DNA from: Asterias amurensis
Lineage: Eukaryota; Echinodermata; Asteroidea; Forcipulatida; Asteriidae
NCBI RefSeq assembly: GCF_032118995.1
Contig: NC_092661.1
Location: 19,231,185-19,295,184, forward strand
DNA length: 64,000 bases
Direction: 5' to 3'
Part shown: piece after piece, positions 34,812-45,100 of the stretch
Layout of the letters: every line of letters starts with the position of its first letter
How positions within the stretch are numbered: the stretch's first letter is position 1
Position numbers and translations under genes: made by a program
The notes under the pieces: model-generated
What the model saw: the letters and a program-made list of their open reading frames with translations, nothing else
What the model was told of the DNA's origin: nothing
Database searches by the model: none

Positions 34812-35380
34812 CGTTTTGCTATTTTCCTATTGGTGGAGATCGCGTCACGTGGGTGTGTATATAAAACACGATAAACCTTTGTTTATGACCAGTAAAAAGT
34901 GTTGAAACATGGGCGTGACACACGAGCTTGCACCTGTTCTTATAAGACAGTTTCTTCATTCCTATTGATCGAGAGCATTGGCTGAAACAGTTGTGCCACG
35001 GCCCACATCACGCGATACGCGCGACGCGCACGACGCGCACAGCATTCCCTTATAAGGAGTTATTTACCCAAGGTGGCGGAGGGCTTTACCATTTCATAGC
35101 TGGAGGGATGTTGTGTTGAAAGAAATCATTGAACAATTATAATTTTTGCATTTATTTTACTTTTTGACCAAAAGGTGTTGATGTTTTTGACTGAAAAGGT
35201 ATTTATGAATGGGAATCAAAGTGTGTTGAATCGGTTTTCAACTAGTAGTTTAAACCCGCCACCGCCTGGTTCTTGATAATTTACCTCGACTTCGTCTCAG
35301 TAAAATTATCAAGAACCAGGCCTCGTTGGGATTAAACCTCTAGTTGAAAACCTCTTCACCACACATTGATTCCCTTATTG
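34812..35380. mobile_element. 500-bp dispersed repeat, copy B (inverted)
   Basis: Reverse complement of 16845-17369 across nearly the whole length, including the terminal hairpin (35229-35358: GTTTTCAACTAGTAGTTTAA and TTCTTGATAATTTAC). It also has an extra run of GACGCGCAC units near 35021. Ends CCTATTGGTGG and ATTGATTCCC. Confidence 0.8.
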
Positions 35381-35463
35381 TTATTAAACTAACTCCACTC
35401 ATCTTGCTTTCAAAACATCATAAAGAATAATGTGCAACTTTTTTTTGTACAAGATTATTGCAC

Positions 35464-35579
35464 GTTTAAAGGCCCTGAACACCATTGGTATTGTCAAAGA
35501 CCAGTTAGTATTGTCACTTGGGGTATCCCAACGTAAGCATAAAATAACAAATCTGTCAAAATTTGGGTTCAATAGGTCT
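35464..35579 (+). mobile_element. Fragment of the CACTGGACACTATTGG-type TIR repeat
   Basis: TTTAAAGGCCCTGAACACCATTGG, then TATTGTCAAAGACCAGT and GCATAAAATAACAAA, follow the same order as the fuller copy at 37457-37830. Truncated at its right side. Confidence 0.65.
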
Positions 35580-35717
35580 TCTTTTTTTTATTTTAAAGTG
35601 AACTTTATATTTTCACTATTTTTTAATTTTATTATGTCTACAGAAGTAGTTTCGATACAACAAGAGAAAGTTGACTTTCCTTTTTGAAGTTGTTGGATTT
35701 GAATGCAACCTATCAAG

Positions 35718-38700
35718 ATGGGTGTACTATCAACACTTCCTAAGGAGTATGGATATGTCGTCCTGGTGGGCTCAGCCAGTTATGTTATGTTGAACTATTT
35801 GGGAATTAAAGTCAGTATGGCTAGAAAGAAATATGAAGTAGAGGTTGGTATTTCTCTATCTAATTTTGGTCCTCTCAAATAATAACAAATGAAACAATTG
35901 CTATTGACTTGTTCCTGGATTTGGTATAACGCCGGTACATTCATCCGGAGGTCGCAAAACCAGCTCCTGTCAACTCCAAATCTCTTTTACAAAACTCTTT
36001 CTTTGTTTTGTTCAGTGTTGAGAGGTTCAGCCATTAGAATTTAAGCAATTCTGTTATAAAATAATGGTGTCACTGTTAAATAGGCTAGAGCAAATCAATA
36101 AATGTAAATTTGTCAATACAAAAGCATTTTAAACAAGAGGTGTTCCGCTAACAGCAACACCCAAACTAAAAATGTATACAAATAATTTTAAGCTTATTAA
36201 TAAAGTATACACTGTAGACTTGTGTGCTTACACAAACTACTGTATCTTTTTGGTTATATTATAATTGTAGGTTTTACTGTGTGTAATCTTTTACTTAAAC
36301 TGGTTCTTAAGTAGAGGTTTACAGAGTTTTATTTTCTTTATTTGTTCTTGAACAGTACCCAGCTATGTACAGTGATTCTCAGCCATTGTTTAACTGTGTA
36401 CAGAGAGCTCATCAAAACACGTGAGTAAGCTAAACTGAATTCAAAATGACTGAATAGTTGGTTATTCAAATTGCCTTGTGTACAGCATTTTGGTGTGCAA
36501 AAATTTGATATGTCATTCGAAAGTTCCCACCAATGGTCTTCCTTTGTTGAAGATAATTTCAAACAACCAATAAGTGTAACTTGAGATAAATACTTGGGCC
36601 TTAAAGAGTTGCATAACCACAAAAAAATAGCCGAGTACAATCAAATTAAGCTTTCCAAAATAAGTTTACCATCCAACATACCATTTCACATGTTTCCTGT
36701 GACTAGTGTAGTATCCTGCTCATTTTTTCTAAGCTAACAAGTTTTAAAGCTATTTTCTCCTCAAGTTAAGTCACTCTATGAATTGGAAACTTCATTTACG
36801 TTGTAGTTCTGAAGCCTTGGACATCGCCGAGGTTGGTTAATTGAAATAACTCGATACCTCGATCTGCCTTTTAAATGCTCTGTAGTGCCTTCCTGAATGG
36901 TTTTCTTCTCTTCAATTTAAAATAACTGACAGTCAAAGGTCCAAAAGTTAAAACTGGTTGTGTTTTGTATATCCATTGCAGTTTGGAGACGTATCCACAA
37001 TTCCTGTTTTTCCTGGCAATGTCAGGGATTAGATTTCCGGTAAGAAGTAGTCTAGTGGCCAAAATGCAGCTTAGGCAAATACATCATTTTGGAAGGCTAT
37101 TTAATATATTGAACCATTCATATGTGCATTTGTTTTAATTTTATTTTGGATGTGGTGGATGCAGGGTTCTTAGTAGATTTTTTTGTTTTGTTTTCTTAAA
37201 ATGAGGGCCTACTAATTTATGACATGTTCATGGGTTGATTTACTGATGTGAATGTTGAATAGAGCGTTGGGATTAATTAAAACCTTGATATAGATTAAAT
37301 GTCAGGAGATGAAATATGTAAACATCAAACCAGGCCCAATTTTGGTTTTGGCCTTTGTGCCCGTTTAAAGCTGTCCCATAGACTTTAATATGTTTCAATG
37401 GAATTACCCTTCGACATGTAGCATTTCCTAGTAAGTGCTTGAAGGTACCTTCATAGTTTAAGACACTGGATACTATTCGTAATTGTCAAAGACTTGTCTT
37501 CTCACTTGGTGTATCTCAACATATGCATAAAATAACAAACCTGTGATAATTTGAGCTCAATTGGTCATCGAAGTTGCAAGAAAAAACACCCTTGTCACAC
37601 AAAGTTGTGTGCTTTCAGATGCTTGATTTCGAGACCTCAAAATCTAATGCTGAGGTCTCCAAATCAAATTCGTGGAAAATTACTTCTTTCTTGAAAACTA
37701 CGTTACTTCAGAGGAAGCAGTTTCTCACAGTGTTTTATACTGTCAACAGCTTTCCAATACTCGTTACCAAGTAAGTTTTTATGCTAACAATTATTTTGAG
37801 TAAATTACCAATAGTGTCCACTGCCTTTAATGCAAAAGGTGGTTACACATAGAATAATCCTCACCCTGAGGCATAATGTCATTGTCATTTGTTACTTTTG
37901 ACAACCTCTTTATTACCACACTCTTGTTATTGTAGAGAGCATCAGCTGCATGTGGGGCAGTATGGATCTTGAGTCGTTTAAGCTACGCTCATGGCTACTA
38001 CACAGGAGGTAAACAGAGTTTTTTTCTGAATAAGGTTTCATCAGTCATTGTTTTATGGTAATGCAAGAAAAGATGGTGGGGTTGCTGGATAAAGATTCTG
38101 CTGTGAATTCTAAAAACTCTTTTGAGAATCATGCTTGATTTCTACAGTGTGTGCCCTTTTCTTGCAAAGGATTTACCCAAATGAATGAATTGAATGCTAT
38201 GTGAGGAACGTACCTCTGCCATCCCTTTTTAGTGTGAAAAGGCCTAAAGTTGGACTTGAGCATACCAGTGCTAATCAGTTATACAAGATGGCAGGGCATG
38301 TTGGTGGTTCAATTCTAAAAAAGTAAAGTATTAAGAAGTATCATCACATACCTCAGGGTTCTGCCCACAGTGGCCGGTGCCAGAAAACACGCCCGGCACT
38401 TAGGATTCCCCAACCACCACTGGAAAAATGTCCTCTGTTTCCGTCCACCACACATTTTACTAATTTTTAAATCACCCTTGCAATTTCCTATCAAAGGTTT
38501 TCAGCGAAATGTTAATTGGGTGTTTATCAATGGTATCCGAAGCCATTCATTTTGAGCACTTCTTTGATTTAAGTCTATCATGTAACTGATCCATCTCGCA
38601 GTGGTTTCCAGGGAAACATTTTTCCACCACTAAAGAAATTCTGGGCAGAACCCTGATATCCTCCCCATCCAGTCAACAATCATTTATTTTACCATTCAAT

Positions 38701-38838
38701 TTCATTGTATTTTATTCTGCATTTGTTTTTTATCAAGAACCGAAGAAGCGTATGCGTGGAGCCTATGGATATCCAGCCATGCTTGGACTCTTTGGGATGA
38801 CAATTTTCTGCGCTGTTCGTCAACTCCAGTGGGTTTAA
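35718..38838 (+). CDS. MGST3: Microsomal glutathione S-transferase 3 (MAPEG family)
   Basis: Five exons: 35718-35843, 36356-36420, 36982-37039, 37936-38008, 38738-38838; 140 aa. Aligns with remembered human MGST3 (152 aa) throughout: [75 protein letters not shown] and a final QLQWV. Human MGST3 continues about a dozen residues further to a Cys-rich end that is missing here. Four transmembrane helices are expected. MAPEG enzymes sit in the ER membrane, bind glutathione and reduce lipid hydroperoxides or make leukotriene C4; RAHQNTLE and the EPKKRxRG loop are the conserved glutathione-region blocks. Introns 3 and 4 carry transposons. A candidate AATAAA is at 39442. Confidence 0.94.
37457..37830 (+). 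mobile_element. 374-bp TIR repeat in MGST3 intron 3
   Basis: The left end ACACTGGATACTATTCGTAATTG and the right end CCAATAGTGTCCACTGCCTTTAA are diverged inverted repeats. The interior has an internal inverted repeat (TTTCGAGACCTCAAAATCT, AGGTCTCCAAATCAAATTC). I recall this family as very abundant in sea star genomes. Confidence 0.7.
38354..38655. mobile_element. TIR MITE in MGST3 intron 4
   Basis: 302 bp with ends CAGGGTTCTGCCCA and TGGGCAGAACCCTG (14-bp exact inverted repeats), the CAGGG start being typical of hAT elements. Internal CCACCACTGGAAAAATGT and ACATTTTTCCACCACTA are also inverted. The target duplication is unclear. Confidence 0.75.
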
Positions 38839-40397
38839 AACGTCTAGCTCTGATTTTGAATTGATTAAGAGGTGTGCAGTATAATTAGACTAGATAGTGC
38901 TGATCAGGTATATGAATATGGTGCATGTATAAATGTCTTGATTGGTCAGAGCTCATTTGTAGTTTAGACATTTATTTCAATATTGGCAACAACAAACAAA
39001 TGTATGAAGTATCGCATAAGCGTTACGTACAGACTACAAACAGTGCTTGAAACATCATTATTACAAATTTAAGATACCTAGACCTAGACTGTTAACGTTA
39101 TATTATTCATTGGACAATCTGAGATATAAAAAAATTGTATCAGGAGCTACTTGAACATTATGCATTGTTCATTATTTAATCAGGTGGTAGCCATAGAGCA
39201 AGGCCGTTTTGAGTCATTTGAATCCAAAAGCATCCAATCAGACACCTTCAAGTTTTGGATTTAGTCCCCAGGGAAATACAGGACGGCTTGTAGGTAGGTT
39301 GTTATTTGAAAATGGAGCTATATATTGAAATAGTTGCATTGTATGTGTTTAATTGTATTCCAGTGTTTCTTTTGGACGAATATAATTATCTTCGTAATCT
39401 AGTGTTCGATTATTTTCTAACTAATCTTGTTTGTGCTGCAGAATAAATAAGTCCGAGTAAATTTACTTGCAACATCAAAGAACAAAGACATTCTTAGTTT
39501 CCTTTTACACATGGTTGGTAAGACACTGTTGAAAAAAATTACTCTTGCATTACTAAAATGTTCCTTTGCACCAATGCAGTCAATCGCCTCCAAGTTGCCT
39601 GGCAAAGTTGCCTTGTGTATTTTCAAGTCACTTACTCTTAATTATACTAAGGAAAGTATTCACAAACAGCTTGTTACAGTTTAAGCTACATTCAAAGGTT
39701 CTTATATTTATAAAGGATATACAGTAGCCCTTTTGTGTTGGTGTTGCACAAAATATTCACAGGGCTTAGTAGTGTATGGCAACACAGTTAGTGATTTCTA
39801 AATGATGGCAACACTTGTTTTATGGATAAGCTATTTTCCATATACTTAGGATATATATACCTTGAAAATTACCTTTAAGATTAGCTAAGATATATATCTC
39901 ATATTGACAGCTGTGTATGTTGGGCCTGGGAAAGAAAGGCCGATGATCAAAATATTTTAATATAAAATGACAAATTTGCAGGGATCTCACTGGGGTGGTA
40001 TTGTATTATAAGGATCACCACATGAAGCAAGTTAGTTTTAGCTGACAAACTGCCTTCTGATTAATAACAAAAATTATGAATTTGTAAAGATGGGTTGAAA
40101 ATATTGATGAAAAGAGTATATTATATATTTTTACAATTCAGATTTTAACTGTGTACAATTTATTGAGGACAGAATGAAATAATATGCAAATATAATTATT
40201 AGATTTTGTAATTCCCAATATTGGATTGTATGATTGTGTTATTTTTGTGACGATCTGTCTGTTATGTTAGTGAAAGCTTACATCTTTTCAGTTTAAGAAA
40301 CTGAAGGATTGAGATATGACATACTGTCTTGTGATAAGGCTTACTTGTGATGATTACTTTTCATGAAGACTTGTGTACTTTACGTTATTACCCCTGT

Positions 40398-40640
40398 TAA
40401 TCAGACGCTAAGCATTCTCCCTAGGAGTATGCAGCACCATCAGCAAAATAGATGTACAATGTGCTAAAAGTTCACACCATCGATCCCCACCTTCACAGCT
40501 ACCCATTTACTTATCAGTGATAAGAAGCAATGTCAAATGTCTTGCTAAAAGGGAACAAGTCTCACACGAACCCACACTCCGATGTATCAACCATTTGAAC
40601 TTGAGGCACTCTTAGCGCTACCCATTTCTTCTATACTGGG
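40398..40640 (-). mobile_element. tRNA-derived SINE
   Basis: Read on the minus strand: an A-box-like GTAGCGCTAAGAGTGCC, a B-box-like GTGGGTTCGTGTGAGAC, then TTCCCTTTTAGCAAGACATT. The last piece matches the body of the SINE at 51960-52165 (TTTCCTTGAGCAAGATATTT). Confidence 0.55.
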
Positions 40641-40675
40641 GGGGGGGGTAACTGATATGTGCGTTCTTGCTTCGT

Positions 40676-40866
40676 GGCCCAAATTTTATAAAACCTGTAA
40701 GCACAAAAACTTGCTAATCACAGAAGATACTGCTTAACAGAAAAAGCTTACCAGCCAAAATATCATTAAGTTTACATTGTTGCAACTGGTGTCCCACTCA
40801 ATTTTTAATTAGCAAAGAAATTTGTCGGGCAGTGTTTTCTGCTTAACAGCTTTATGAAATTGGGCC
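40676..40866. mobile_element. Short TIR repeat with GGCCCAA ends
   Basis: Ends GGCCCAAATTTTATAAAACC and ACAGCTTTATGAAATTGGGCC, imperfect inverted repeats around AAGCACAAAAACTTGCT-like sequence. A related fragment lies at 40930-41030 (AGCACAAAAAATCTTGCTTAG). Confidence 0.65.
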
Positions 40867-41629
40867 TCGGCTATTTTCTTAGTGTCCCTTGACAAACTTC
40901 AGTAAACATTTCTCTTAAAGTGGGGCTCTTTACCAAGGTCCTATTTCATTAAAGCTTGTAGTAGGCACAAACAACTTGCGAAGCACAAAAAATCTTGCTT
41001 AGCAGAAACGGGTTACCTTATTGCAATTAATGAAAAGGTCCAATCATACAAACAAATAAGAATCTTACAACTCAAGATCATACTTTCAACAGTTTGTGTG
41101 TTTATTCCAACAAACAAAAATATTTTACATTCAGTATGTACAATATACATGGCTTTTTGAAAAGGACGGTTTCCTGATATAAGAAATTGAAGTACACGGA
41201 ATATTTACAACTTGGAAAATTTAAGATTTGGTTCAACTGTCATTTTCCATGGGTTGAAGACGAATGAATTAAATGCAATATGAAATATAAAACTATTACA
41301 AAATATTTAACACAAAGGGCCACTTCACAAATTTTCAAACAATTTAGCCCTGAAATAAGGCAGTTAACGTGTAAGATTGGTGGGCTGGAATCTTGGTTCC
41401 ACAAATATAATGACCCCTTGGTGCTGCTTAAATATCTCAACTGGAAATTCCAATGGTCTAAAAAAGAACTATTTTAAACGCATTCAAGAAAATGTGGCCA
41501 TCATCAAGGCCAAGTAAGGAAATGATTTGCGAAAAGATGATGCTATTTTTACATTAGCAAACACCATCACAATTCATTTTTATTTTTTATTGGCTGCAAA
41601 TATATATTTGAACACTTCTGAAGAATGGC

Positions 41630-41912
41630 CAGGGGTCGAAATTAAGTGTATTTCCATGGTAGTCAGCAGGGCTAGTGACCAATAATTTTTAGTAGCCCTG
41701 ATTAGATTTTGGTAGCCCGAAAGACACATTATGTCTCGCGTCACGGCCCAAACTTTACAATACACCAATAACATAGTTCTTTATTGTTTGTGATGATGAT
41801 TTTTGCATTATTTTTCCACTAGCCCGTCGGGCTATCAAACTGGAAAAATGAGTAGCCCGGCTGTAAATCTGGTAGTCCCGGGCTAGCGGGCTAGTGGCAA
41901 TTTCGACCCCTG
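41630..41912. mobile_element. hAT-like MITE with CAGGGGTCGAAATT ends
   Basis: 283 bp with terminal inverted repeats CAGGGGTCGAAATT and AATTTCGACCCCTG. The interior is rich in inverted TAGCCCG units. It is flanked on both sides by ATGGC (41625-41629 and 41913-41917), a possible short target duplication. Confidence 0.75.
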
Positions 41913-42173
41913 ATGGCAGAATTATTGTTGTAATTAAGGTATGTTTTAGACAAGCCTCATAACCCTGGAGCTGAATCCAGTTTGTGAAATCCTCAGAAAG
42001 ATTTATCTAGTACCCCAAGTCTATCTCGCAGCTTTCAAGTTAAATTTAAGGCATCAACATTCTGTGATTTCTGGTCCCAACCAAACAGAAGTCATTTATG
42101 AATCACATTTGAAGAATGCCCAATCTCTTTTAGCCCCTCCCTGGATGAAACGATATTTAAAGACTATTTGTTA

Positions 42174-45100
42174 CTAAAGTAGTGCTTCCTTAACAAGATG
42201 CTTCTTCTCAGGTATAAGCTGTTTAGGAAACTCGATGTCAAATCGGATGACGAGATTGCCTTTATGCTCGGGGGCTTTGGATAGCGGCATGCCTTCACCG
42301 GGGACAATCTTCTCATATCCGGGGCTGGAATAAAACAAAAACAAACAAAGTATAATTATTATCGGGAAAATCAGAAAAACTGTAATTAAACAGTCGATTA
42401 AACCGTACACCATATGAACACATTGGTCGGCCATAACATCACATGGTCTAATGAATAATCAAAGTTTCATTAGCATAAATTGAAAGCAGTGTCTCATTTG
42501 CAGCTACGACTGACTATCGCCGGATTTCCACATCACAGTGCATTGAAATACGAGCTGACATTAGTGACACATAAAGCAACAGTCACAGTCACAAATGCAG
42601 ACATGGATCAAAGCATCAAAGGAAATGCACAAGTTAAATTCCAATATCAGTGAAATTGTTTCTGACCTGTTACAAATCAAACTACCAATGATATTTGTTT
42701 TTTTTATACTTTTCATAGGACAGAGCAAACTAAACTTCACAAAAAGTCTTTGTAAACAAGGATGAGTATACCAACCTGATAATGTCGTTGATTGGAATAT
42801 TAAGGAGACGTCCATCTAACGTTGGCACCTCAACACTACATCCAGTCAAGGCTTTGCCTAGAAGGACTCTAGCTGTGAAGACGAGGTCATTGCCATCTCG
42901 CTTGAAGCGAGGATGAGGTTTATCCCTGACAATAAAGACGATATCAGCTGGTACATTGTTGGGTCCTTGGTCACCTTCCTTGGGGAATGTGATGCGGGTG
43001 CCTTCACGCCACCCTTTCTTGACGGTGATTGTCAGGATCTTATCACGGATGCTGGAGGTGTGACCATCTTCATTCATCACCTGATGATGCAAAGGGATAT
43101 TTGTGAGTATTTGGAAGAATTATTGTGACTTTTATAAGAGGGGATGAACCATTGAAACTGTTTGGAAAGTTTTTTTACAAGTAAAAGTCTGTCTGTGTCG
43201 TAAGATTGTAATGACATTTAGGATCTTTGGTTGTTTTGTATGATTACTGGCCTTTTAAGGATCAAGAACATTTAAACCTGTTTTTTTTAAAAGACTTAAC
43301 ATATACATGTACCGTGTCCTCTGTCACATCATTTGAGGTGAAGACAATGTGGCACAAAAACAAGGAGCTGCCAAGATACACAGGTTTAATAAGGGTTAAA
43401 TTAAGAATATAAACTTTTGGTTTTACCCATATACACTGATGTGTGTTAGCACTGTTTACTCAGTACTTACCCGAGCTCTGTGAAATTTTTTGCATATAGA
43501 GCAGTACTGATGAGTATACAGTGCTAAAACACATCAGTGTACATGTATGGGTAAAACCAGAAACTTTTAAGTTTCTGGTTTTACCCATTAAAATATTCTT
43601 TATCCCCGATGCAAATTTACCTATATTAAAGGTTAAATTAAGGTTTTAATATAATCTTTGGTGCAAACCGGCATTAATTACCTGTGATATAAGTTCAAGG
43701 CATTCAAATATCATTTGTATTGATAACATAATTAAACTTACTCTTCTGGAGATCTTCATCTTCTTTGTGCATCCATGGAAAATCTCTTCAAGAGACAGAG
43801 TTAAATCTCTCTCAATAGATGCATCTTGCTTCTTCCTCCCACGCCCTCTCAGACCACCAAAGCCCATACTTGGATCTCCATCGCTTTCATCAAAGAATTC
43901 TGACAAGACAAATCATGGATTGATTCACAGTAAGGTACAAGAATGACTTACAATGTTGATATACTTGCAAATTCTGTATTGCCTTTGCATGCTTTTATTA
44001 GTTGCATATTCTGAAATTCTATATCAATACAATGACAAATGAATCAGGTAAAAAGAATGCAGAGCGAAACAGCTCTCAGAATTAAAAATTAAGATGATCT
44101 TGTGTGCTTGCAGATTTGAAAACTATAGCATATCGTTTTGTGGGGTGTACACATCCTTCAATACCTCCGCAAAAAAAAAACGGTTTTGAAATGGTATAAT
44201 TTTCTGAATTGTGTAGAAATGTTTTCGATTGACCCCTTGCATAATGCACAGTGCACCTACATGCGCCTAACCTATCTGCCATTTTGGGAGACAAAATGTA
44301 CACAAAGGAATTGACTCCCAAAATGGTGAGAATGAAAGTCGCTCATTGTGTGGAGGTGTGTTTCACTTTGAGCAAGGGGTCAAGATGCCACTGTTGTACT
44401 TACCACTGAATGGATTGTCCCCACCAAAGAATTCTCTGAACACCTTATTGGCATCACCATGAAATGTGTATCCGTGGGTCCATGCTCCACTCTCCATCTT
44501 GCCCTCAGGAACACCATTCTTCAATCCTTCCTCGCCAAACTGGTCATATACTGCCTTTTTCCTTGCTGTAGAGTAAAGTGCATTTAGAGATAAATCAGTA
44601 TTTGGGTACTTGAGAATTTTGAGGGTTCAATCTTTAGAAATTGATTTGCATTTACATGTACACAGTTAATTCTTTGGCAACTCACTGCAAAATGTTACCA
44701 AGTTCGGAGGGTTAATTTACTCTGGTTCTTTCCAGTACTTATTGATTCATGTGTTAAAAATTGCAACTTACGATCGCACAGCACATCATATGCCTCAGAC
44801 ACTTGCTTGAACTTCTCTGGGGCACCCGATTCTTGGTTCTTGTCAGGGTGGTATTTCAAAGAGAGTTTCCGATATCTGGAAAGGAAAACAAAATGTAAAC
44901 ATAATGAGATACTCATAATAAATATGCACGCATAACTATTTCTTGCATTTATACCATGTCCCTTTTTATGATAAGGGCAATTCCACCAAAAAGTGTCCTC
45001 GGCCCAAAAAATTGAAGTCAAATTTGTGGATTTAAATTTGAAGTAGCAAGAAAGAGTGATACCCAGTGATTTCAAATCTATCTTTGTTTCATTTTTTTCC

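Larger units (their letters stand above)
33991..35717. other. Divergent spacer between SON and MGST3
   Basis: 1.73 kb almost filled by repeats: a tight hairpin (34509-34590), a complete MITE (34689-34805), a 500-bp repeat (34812-35380) and a repeat fragment (35464-35579). Promoters of both genes must lie between or inside these. Confidence 0.65.
38839..42173. other. Convergent spacer between MGST3 and DNAJB13
   Basis: 3.3 kb containing both 3' UTRs, a minus-strand SINE (40398-40640), a TIR repeat (40676-40866) and a hAT-like MITE (41630-41912). A minus-strand poly(A) signal (TTTATT on the plus strand) for DNAJB13 is near 41578. The block 38900-40390 shows nothing recognisable. Confidence 0.55.
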
